Positions 1-4,928 of a stretch of DNA of 17,169 nt are shown piece by piece. The stretch spans positions 1 to 17,169 of the forward strand of contig JAEYWX010000038.1 of the NCBI GenBank assembly GCA_023428755.1, read 5' to 3'. This DNA is from Bacteroidota bacterium. GTDB taxonomy: Bacteria; Bacteroidota; Bacteroidia; Chitinophagales; Chitinophagaceae. The notes under the pieces are model-generated. The model saw only the letters and a list, made by a program, of their open reading frames with translations, was not told where the DNA came from and did no database searches. The stretch's first letter is position 1; every line of letters begins with the position of its first letter. The translations under genes were made by a program, and so were the position numbers.

Positions 1-2
1 TT

Positions 3-221
3 GCCTGCGCACTGCATCCTCAACTTTATTCATCAACCTATTTTAGGATCAATTATCTTAGTAAACCAATAACAGGATTAATTAACCAAACCAGTCAACT
101 AATTTTAGGACGAGACATTTTTCAAATCAACTTTAGTGCTGGGTTGACAGTTTTGTGCCCTGAAATCCCGCACGAACGCCAAGCCCAAAAACGTTTAACG
201 CCATTTCATCCAGCAATATGA
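3..221 (+). other. Open frame at left edge, possible C-terminal fragment
   Basis: Reading from base 3, 72 codons run without a stop to TGA at 219-221, so the frame enters from outside the window. The stop overlaps the ATG of the next gene (ATGA at 218-221). The last part crosses the structured element at about 131-200, and the peptide there is rich in Pro, Arg and Lys, unlike a folded domain. I do not recognise the protein. It may be the true end of a truncated gene that reads into the element, or chance. Confidence 0.25.
131..200. repeat. Structured cassette-boundary-like element (left)
   Basis: The arm GTGCTGGGTT (136-145) can pair, with small bulges, with AATCCCGCAC (164-173). The end of the element, GCCAAGCCCAAAAACGTT (178-195), lies just before the DUF4375 gene. 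From memory, similar endings of the type GCCAA...AACGTTA recur beside accessory genes in Bacteroidota genomes and resemble integron-type recombination sites in layout. That likeness is inference and no search was possible. Confidence 0.35.
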
Positions 222-757
222 CACAGCAAAGAGAAGATTACTTTTCAGACTTCAACAACGCAAAACACTTTCGTGGAAAAGTAAAATGGAACAAAGTAAA
301 AAACTTGACAGGTTCTGATTTTCTCTGGGAGATACTTGAACCAATTTCCTTGATGATTAAGGACACGAAATATGAGGAAGCCAGAGCTAAAAGGTTATCA
401 CCAAATCAAAAGGCTCTACATTTCTTTTGGTATCTTGACGGACAAGTTACAAATGGTGGATTTATACAGTTTTATTGGAATGGATACGAGGTTTATCTTC
501 CTTCTTTGAAAAAAGGACTTGAAATAATTGGTTACAAAGACTTAGTGAAAAAAGTAATCAAAAGTGAAAATGAATATGACAAACATAAAAAGGAGTTTGA
601 CAAGTGGAGAAAAAAGGGAGATTGGGAATGGTTGTATGACAATTTAAACGAGTTTGGAAAACTTGACGATTGGTACTATGCAAAAGAGGAACAACATTAC
701 TCTGTAATTGAAAAGTTTGTCCGACAAAATATTGACGACTTTATTATAAAAACTTAA
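218..757 (+). CDS. DUF4375 (DMP19-like) domain protein
   Basis: A 179-residue protein without signal peptide or membrane segment, so probably cytoplasmic. The family signature is at residues 60-105: a Leu-Ser-Pro start, then DGQVTNGGFIQFYWN (74-88), which matches the usual DGEVxNGGFxQFxxN core of DUF4375/DMP19 proteins. The family was named after a DNA-mimic protein in Neisseria, but most members have no proven role and this one is not notably acidic, so DNA mimicry should not be assumed. It stands alone between two structured non-coding elements. It is A-rich, and by hand count 10 of its 14 Asp codons are GAC, while the nearby trhO gene uses mostly GAT. Both points suggest recent acquisition. 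The start is the ATG at 218; no clear ribosome binding site precedes it. Confidence 0.8.
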   Translation: MTQQREDYFSDFNNAKHFRGKVKWNKVKNLTGSDFLWEILEPISLMIKDTKYEEARAKRLSPNQKALHFFWYLDGQVTNGGFIQFYWNGYEVYLPSLKKGLEIIGYKDLVKKVIKSENEYDKHKKEFDKWRKKGDWEWLYDNLNEFGKLDDWYYAKEEQHYSVIEKFVRQNIDDFIIKT

Positions 758-880
758 CAAACGGTGTACAACATTGGGTTTTATGCAAGTTGGGCAGGAC
801 ATTGTAATTTTCTTATCGGTTGGTGTCTCCACAACCGAAATGTATAGTAAAATATGGTTGGTGGGACACCAGCCAGTAAG
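758..880. repeat. Structured cassette-boundary-like element (right)
   Basis: It begins directly after the DUF4375 stop with ACGGTGTACAACATTGGG, a wording I recall following accessory genes in Bacteroidota. It then holds two hairpins. The first has arms CGGTTGGTG (817-825) and CACAACCG (830-837) with one bulged G. The second has arms TGGTTGGTG (855-863) and CACCAGCCA (867-875) with one wobble pair. The left arm of the first can also pair with the right arm of the second. No T-run follows, so a simple terminator is unlikely. Confidence 0.4.
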
Positions 881-887
881 CAAATAT

Positions 888-1403
888 CTATCTCTTCCTC
901 TTCTTCAAAATCTTCCTCGCCCTTGATTGAAACGCTGCTGTTTCAAAATCCCATCGCTCTTCAATAACAGTGATCAGTTCAGGAAGAATGTCTGGATACT
1001 CGTTGGCCAGTTGTTCAAGAATGGTTAAGGAAAAAGCTTTCACAGCTGCTTTCTCCTGCACATCGCAGATAAACGAAAAGCAGGCGTCCATTACATCACC
1101 TTTTAATTCTTCTGGAATAGAAACATACTGTAATAATCGGGTAATGTTTCTGCGCACAGCATTGTGCAATCCGGGTTTTCGCAGCAGCGAAACAAAAGCC
1201 GGTAAATGTTTGGTAAGTAACTGTGGTTGCGTTTCGGCAATGCTGCCAATTGGCCAGGCTGCCCGTTGCATTACAATTGGTTCACCGGTTAAAAAAAGAT
1301 GTGCCAGTTCATCAAAGCGTTTTTGCGAATGGCCGATCCATTGCAGAACAAGTGCCACCTGCGATTTGGAATGTTTGGCCAGTATTTCTTCACGAAGGTT
1401 CAA
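888..1403 (-). CDS. HEAT-repeat-like conserved hypothetical protein
   Basis: A 171-residue, all-helical-looking protein with no signal peptide. The regular spacing of helix pairs, with segments such as QRAAWPIGSIAE (46-57) and NAVRRNITRLLQ (81-92), fits HEAT/ARM-type repeats, which usually bind other proteins. From memory, a conserved Bacteroidota family has this N-terminus (MNLRE.ILA.HSK) and this central QRAAWP motif; its function is unknown. The start codon is TTG at 1403-1401: no in-frame ATG lies upstream before a stop, and the next Met is residue 45, which would delete conserved sequence. The gene lies directly behind cutC in the same frame, separated only by the cutC stop TAG and one CTG codon, so the two are surely co-transcribed and probably translationally coupled. 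The C-terminus is basic (KILKKRKR). Confidence 0.75.
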   Translation of the reverse strand: MNLREEILAKHSKSQVALVLQWIGHSQKRFDELAHLFLTGEPIVMQRAAWPIGSIAETQPQLLTKHLPAFVSLLRKPGLHNAVRRNITRLLQYVSIPEELKGDVMDACFSFICDVQEKAAVKAFSLTILEQLANEYPDILPELITVIEERWDFETAAFQSRARKILKKRKR

Positions 1404-1406
1404 CAG

Positions 1407-2147
1407 CTATGAATTGGGTGTTTGCAGTTGCTGCAATTGGTGGAGGCAGGCGATCACTTCATTACTGTCAACCGTAACCGAAGTAAGATGTTCATTCATC
1501 TGTTCATTCGTATACTGCATACCTGAAGGAATATGGTTGCGTGCCGATGTGTGAAATTCAACAGCACCGGTGTACTGCGCCAGTTCGGCAATATTGGTAT
1601 GCCGCACACCACTGCCCGGCATGATCACAATGCTGTTATCAGCTTTTGCTACCAGTTCTTTCAGTAACTGTTTTCCTCCATTTACATTCGGCATCAGTCC
1701 CGATGTAAGCACACGTTCGCATCCAACAGCTATCAATGTGTCCAGTGCTTCGAACGCATCACGTGTACGATCGAATGCACGGTGAAAGGTAACGCCCATC
1801 GGGTAAGCCAGATCAACTAAGATGGCGGTGCGTTCACGATCAACAGTTCCATCTGCATTCAGCAAACCAAGCACCACACCATCGCATCCTGCTTCTTTAC
1901 AAAGTTGAATATCTGTTTTCATTGATTCAAATTCATCAATGGAATACAGGAAATCGCCACCACGGGGACGTATCATGGTGTACAGATCAATGTTGGTTAG
2001 AGCTCGGGCTTTTTTAATAAAACCATAGGAGGGGGTAGTGCCGCCATCGCCGGGGTTATCGCATAATTCAATACGATGGGCGCCTGCTTTTTCAATAAGC
2101 AAACAGGATTCAAGTGAGAAAGCGATTACTTCGAGTTTATAATTCAT
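1407..2147 (-). CDS. cutC: CutC family protein (copper homeostasis)
   Basis: A 246-residue TIM-barrel protein of normal family length, cytoplasmic. The conserved CutC motifs appear in order: RIELCDN (25-31), MIRPRGGDF (58-66), GVVLGLL (90-96), TFHRAFD (120-126), RVLTSG (145-150), MPGSGV (176-181) and FHTSAR (198-203). Bacterial CutC was linked to copper tolerance in Escherichia coli, but the direct role is disputed and the enzymatic activity, if any, is not established, so the copper label is family-based only. It is the upstream gene of a two-gene unit with the HEAT-like protein. Upstream towards the glycosylasparaginase gene lie 122 bases of 7-bp-periodic repeat rather than an obvious promoter. 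Confidence 0.93.
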   Translation of the reverse strand: MNYKLEVIAFSLESCLLIEKAGAHRIELCDNPGDGGTTPSYGFIKKARALTNIDLYTMIRPRGGDFLYSIDEFESMKTDIQLCKEAGCDGVVLGLLNADGTVDRERTAILVDLAYPMGVTFHRAFDRTRDAFEALDTLIAVGCERVLTSGLMPNVNGGKQLLKELVAKADNSIVIMPGSGVRHTNIAELAQYTGAVEFHTSARNHIPSGMQYTNEQMNEHLTSVTVDSNEVIACLHQLQQLQTPNS

Positions 2148-2158
2148 TTAAAATACAG

Positions 2159-2269
2159 TTAAGGGTTAAATGTTACGGGTTACAGGTGCATGTTTCAAGT
2201 GGCTGATTGATTGGAAGCTTGTACTATGTAATGAACATTATACATTGAACCTGAAACGTTCATCTGTTA
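2159..2269. repeat. 7-bp-periodic degenerate repeat patch
   Basis: This fills the gap between the cutC start and the glycosylasparaginase stop. The left part (2159-2200) divides into heptamers such as TTAAGGG, TTACGGG and TTACAGG. The right part (2221-2269) divides into heptamers such as GTAATGA, ACATTAT and ACATTGA and runs up to the stop codon. The words differ between the two parts but the 7-base register holds within each. Confidence 0.6.
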
Positions 2270-3304
2270 CTAAAACCAACTCTTCACTTGAATTACTTTT
2301 TCCATTTCATTGTTTCGCACAGCCATTGTAAAATTTTTCATAACAGAGTAGGCGCCAAATTCACCTTTTTTATTGATGGCGATAAAACCGCCTTGTACAT
2401 TTTTTGCTTTGTCGCCGTTGTTTTTTACAATCCGTCGTACCGCTTCTTTGCAGGCTTCTTCGGGGCTGGCACCATGCCGCATCATTTCTACTATCGTATG
2501 TGCGCCGCAGATCTTTACAATTTCTTCTCCAATGCCCGTGCAGGTGGCCGCACCCACTTCATTATCTACAAACAAACCCGCACCAATGATGGGAGAATCG
2601 CCCACGCGGCCTTTCATTTTAAACGCCATGCCACTGGTGCTGCAGGCGCCGCAGAGGTTTGCGTTGGCATCCAATGCAATCATACCAATCGTATCATGAT
2701 TTAAAATGTCCGATGGCCATTTGTAGTTCATGACTTCATCTTTATTTTTCTCCCGTTCAATTTTTTCTTCCAGGTCTTTCATGGTGCGCATAGGATCATA
2801 CTTCGACGTTTTCAACCACTCTTTCCATGCTTTTTCTGCTTCGGGTGTTAAGAGGTTGGTGCGTGTAAACCCTTTGCTCAATGCAAATTGCAAAGCGCCT
2901 TCGCCCACCAGTTGCACATGCGGCGATTGTTCCATTACCAAACGTGCCACCTGTACAGGATGCAGAATATCTTCGAGGCAAAGCACCGATCCGCAATTTC
3001 CTTTTTCATCCATTACACAGGCATCAACGGTAACACGTCCATCCCGGTCGGGTAAGCCGCCATAGCCCACACTGGTATCAGTAGGGTCGGCCTCGGGCAC
3101 CATTGCACCGGCTTCTACTGCATCGAGGGCACGGCCGCCTTTCTGTAAAATGTCCCAGGCAGCTTTGTTGGCTTTTACGTTGGGTGCCCAGGTTGATACA
3201 ACCACGGGGCCGCCTGCAGACGCTGTAGCGGTAGTACAGCTTTGTGTTGATAAAAGAGCAGTTGAAAGCCCTGTAAGTTGAATAAATCGTCTTCTGTTGA
3301 GCAT
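2270..3304 (-). CDS. N4-(beta-N-acetylglucosaminyl)-L-asparaginase, exported
   Basis: A 344-residue N-terminal nucleophile hydrolase of the glycosylasparaginase family, expected to cleave the GlcNAc-Asn bond of glycopeptides, or isoaspartyl or Asn amides, in the periplasm. The N-terminus RRRFIQLTG (4-12) is a twin-arginine signal; Cys23 could alternatively make it a lipoprotein. The autoprocessing site is HDTIGM, with Thr205 as the predicted new N-terminus and nucleophile after cleavage into alpha and beta chains. Substrate-binding RVGDSP (233-238) and CTGIGE (255-260) are intact, as is the early VSTWAP (36-41) region with the family Trp. Length is normal for the family and no key residue is missing. 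It is the first gene of a minus-strand run but is separated from cutC by a repeat patch, so co-transcription is uncertain. Confidence 0.93.
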   Translation of the reverse strand: MLNRRRFIQLTGLSTALLSTQSCTTATASAGGPVVVSTWAPNVKANKAAWDILQKGGRALDAVEAGAMVPEADPTDTSVGYGGLPDRDGRVTVDACVMDEKGNCGSVLCLEDILHPVQVARLVMEQSPHVQLVGEGALQFALSKGFTRTNLLTPEAEKAWKEWLKTSKYDPMRTMKDLEEKIEREKNKDEVMNYKWPSDILNHDTIGMIALDANANLCGACSTSGMAFKMKGRVGDSPIIGAGLFVDNEVGAATCTGIGEEIVKICGAHTIVEMMRHGASPEEACKEAVRRIVKNNGDKAKNVQGGFIAINKKGEFGAYSVMKNFTMAVRNNEMEKVIQVKSWF

Positions 3305-3431
3305 TGAATGAGATGTTAAGATGAAGTGAATGTAAGATGATTTTAAAATTATCCAAGCAATTCATTAAACCTTCTTTACAGGTGCCGGTCTGTAATTACG
3401 TATCTGAAATGAAAACATAAAATCACCAAAA

Positions 3432-3791
3432 ATGAAACACATGAAAAAGCTGATCATTTTATCCGTAGTTGCTGTGGCAGCATTTGTTATTTCAATTGAA
3501 GAATCAACTGCACAAACCAGGCGCAAGCTTGACCGTAAAGAAAACCGTGTTGACCGTCGTGAAGATGTAAGAGACCGTAGAGAAGATGTGCGTGACAGAC
3601 GGGAAGATGTTCGTGATCGCCGTGAAGATGTACGTGATGCAAAACATAACGGTGGCCGCAGAGACAAAATCGAAGACATTCGTGACCGTCGTGAAGATGT
3701 AAGAGACCGGAAGGAAGACAAGCGTGATCGCAGAGAAGATGTGCGTGACCGTAAAGAAGACCGCAGAGATCGTAAGCGTGGCCGTTTCTAA
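3432..3791 (+). CDS. Secreted charged heptad-repeat protein (RREDVRD)
   Basis: A 119-residue protein with a clear signal peptide (Lys-rich start, hydrophobic 7-20, likely cleavage near STA-Q at 25-28). The mature part is almost wholly a seven-residue repeat, RREDVRD or close variants, at 42-69 (four perfect copies), 79-113 (five copies) and a divergent one at 35-41, interrupted by a short Gly/Asn segment at about 70-78. There is no Cys and almost no hydrophobic residue after the signal. Alternating acidic and basic residues suggest a long solvent-exposed single helix, not a globular enzyme. The same heptad is written with different Arg, Asp and Val codons in different copies. Function unknown. 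Either ATG (3432 or 3441) could be the start. A strong terminator follows 42 bases after the stop, so it is probably a single-gene unit. Confidence 0.75.
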   Translation: MKHMKKLIILSVVAVAAFVISIEESTAQTRRKLDRKENRVDRREDVRDRREDVRDRREDVRDRREDVRDAKHNGGRRDKIEDIRDRREDVRDRKEDKRDRREDVRDRKEDRRDRKRGRF

Positions 3792-3833
3792 TCTTATTAA
3801 AACCCTATGCTGAAGAACTCTTCCCTATATCCG

Positions 3834-3863
3834 GGGTAATACAGAAATGTGTTACCCTTTTTT
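3834..3863 (+). terminator. Rho-independent terminator after the heptad-repeat gene
   Basis: The left arm GGGTAATACA (3834-3843) and right arm TGTGTTACCC (3848-3857) form a 10-bp stem with one G-T wobble, closed by a GAAA tetraloop and followed by six T (3858-3863). Confidence 0.9.
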
Positions 3864-3883
3864 GTGTGGCTGTTGAGTACTGC

Positions 3884-3946
3884 TCATCCGAAGGATGACC
3901 GTTCATCAAGTTAGAAACAGTTGTTGTACAGTCACCCTTTGGGTGA
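3884..3946. repeat. Two short hairpins, 48 bases apart
   Basis: TCATCCGAAGGATGA (3884-3898) and TCACCCTTTGGGTGA (3932-3946) each form a 6-bp stem with a 3-base loop. The second can be extended by GTTGT and ACAAC on its outer sides across 4-base internal loops. They lie downstream of miaE (minus strand) and downstream of the plus-strand terminator, and have no T-run. Role unknown. Confidence 0.45.
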
Positions 3947-4018
3947 TCAGACAACATCCGTTCTCCACTACGATAGAAAAAATAGTGAGAGAGGGTTGCC
4001 AACCTTGTGCTTCATTTG

Positions 4019-4630
4019 TCAATGAATTCTGTCGCCTCTTATTTCCATCCGGTTCATCAATTCTTTTTCAAACGCCAGCCATTCTTTCCAGCGGTCACGT
4101 ACTTTCTTTTTCGGAAGATAATGTTCGGCCATGGTAATAAACAGGGTATAATGCCCGGCTTCGCTTTCCATAAACTTGCGGTAGAATTTGCGCATGTACG
4201 CATCGTTCAATCCTTCACTCAATCGTTTGAAGCGTTCACAGCTTCTTGCTTCGATCAGGGCCATGGTGAGTAATTCATCGAGGAAGCGATCATCTACATG
4301 TCCGCCTTTTTTTTGAAAGCTCAGCAACTCATTTACATAAAGATCTTTTCGTTGTTTGCCCAGTTTCAATCCACGTTTGTGCAACTCAGCCAACACTGCA
4401 CGGAAATGTCCCCATTCTTCAGTAACGATCGGTGCCAGTTCGGTAACAAGTAACTCGTACTGGCTGTAACGTTGGATCAATGAAATACAGGTAGTGGCTG
4501 CTTTCTGCTCACAGTAGGCATGGTCGGTTAAAATTTCTTCCAGCGAAAGTTCTGTGAGATCCACCCAGCGGGGATCGGTTGGTAGCTGCAGCCCGAGTAT
4601 ATTTTTTACATCAATTGAATCCTGTTCCAT
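4019..4630 (-). CDS. miaE: tRNA-(ms2io6A)-hydroxylase MiaE
   Basis: A 203-residue cytoplasmic ferritin-like diiron monooxygenase. It hydroxylates the isopentenyl group of ms2i6A at tRNA position 37 with O2, giving ms2io6A. The expected carboxylate/His iron ligands are visible: Glu41 in CEQKAA, Glu72 and His75 in EEWGHF, Glu127 in EARSCERF, and Glu157 with His160 in ESEAGHY. Length and order match bacterial MiaE. No other modification gene (miaA or miaB) is in the window, so substrate supply is assumed from elsewhere. The start ATG at 4630-4628 fits the family and lies 4 bases from a -7-like promoter element, so the mRNA could be nearly leaderless. Confidence 0.93.
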   Translation of the reverse strand: MEQDSIDVKNILGLQLPTDPRWVDLTELSLEEILTDHAYCEQKAATTCISLIQRYSQYELLVTELAPIVTEEWGHFRAVLAELHKRGLKLGKQRKDLYVNELLSFQKKGGHVDDRFLDELLTMALIEARSCERFKRLSEGLNDAYMRKFYRKFMESEAGHYTLFITMAEHYLPKKKVRDRWKEWLAFEKELMNRMEIRGDRIH

Positions 4631-4634
4631 GCTG

Positions 4635-4667
4635 CAAAAATAAAGGCTCTCCTGAATAAGAGAGCCT
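4635..4667 (-). promoter_or_regulatory. Hairpin plus -7-like box at the miaE start
   Basis: On the minus strand a perfect 8-bp stem (arm AGGCTCTC, plus-strand 4644-4651 paired with 4660-4667, 8-base loop) is followed by TTTATTTTTG. This reads either as an intrinsic terminator or attenuator, or as an operator beside the -7 box TATTTTTG (plus-strand 4635-4642). No TTG is found at the usual -33 spacing, so the promoter reading is incomplete. Confidence 0.5.
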
Positions 4668-4685
4668 GCTTACTTTAAAAAACCA

Positions 4686-4714
4686 TGATCAGATGAGGTG
4701 TTCATCATAGATCA
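4686..4714. other. Bulged hairpin in the miaE-acylase gap
   Basis: TGATC (4686-4690) and GATGA (4692-4696) pair with TCATC (4702-4706) and GATCA (4710-4714) around a 5-base loop, with unpaired A and ATA. No T-run follows. It could be part of the acylase 5' leader or of a small RNA ending near 4885. Confidence 0.35.
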
Positions 4715-4862
4715 GCCAAGGACCACTATCTAAAAAGTTTGATTGCTGATTTGATAGAGCAAAGTGAAGGAAAAAGACTGTAGGAAACAATACCACAATG
4801 CGGGTATAATGGTGTCTGTCTTCTCAATAGCTGCCCTTGGTTTAACAGAGTTGAAAATGATT

Positions 4863-4885
4863 GGATCTGTTTGCGATCCTTTTTT
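4863..4885 (+). terminator. Weak terminator-like hairpin upstream of the acylase
   Basis: GGATC (4863-4867) pairs with GATCC (4875-4879) and six T follow (4880-4885). The 5-bp stem is short, so this is only a candidate. It lies 43 bases before the acylase start and has no gene of its own to terminate. Confidence 0.3.
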
Positions 4886-4928
4886 GGTAATCCATTTTTT
4901 GCTTAATTTCCAGCTTTATCTCACAATT

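Noticed and set aside
970..1554. Long plus-strand frame opposite the HEAT-like gene and cutC
   Set aside because: It is antisense to two well-supported genes, has Cys/Ser-rich composition and no recognisable domain.
3365..3721. Minus-strand Arg/Ser-rich frame
   Set aside because: It is the antisense shadow of the RREDVRD repeats; its regularity comes from the repeat on the other strand.
3805..4137. Small frames in the gap after the heptad-repeat gene
   Set aside because: They cover the terminator and hairpins, or overlap miaE antisense, and show no protein-like composition.
4764..4928. Upstream extension of the penicillin acylase frame
   Set aside because: These 55 codons have no family match and cross a terminator-like hairpin; the ATG at 4929 gives a proper signal or anchor segment.
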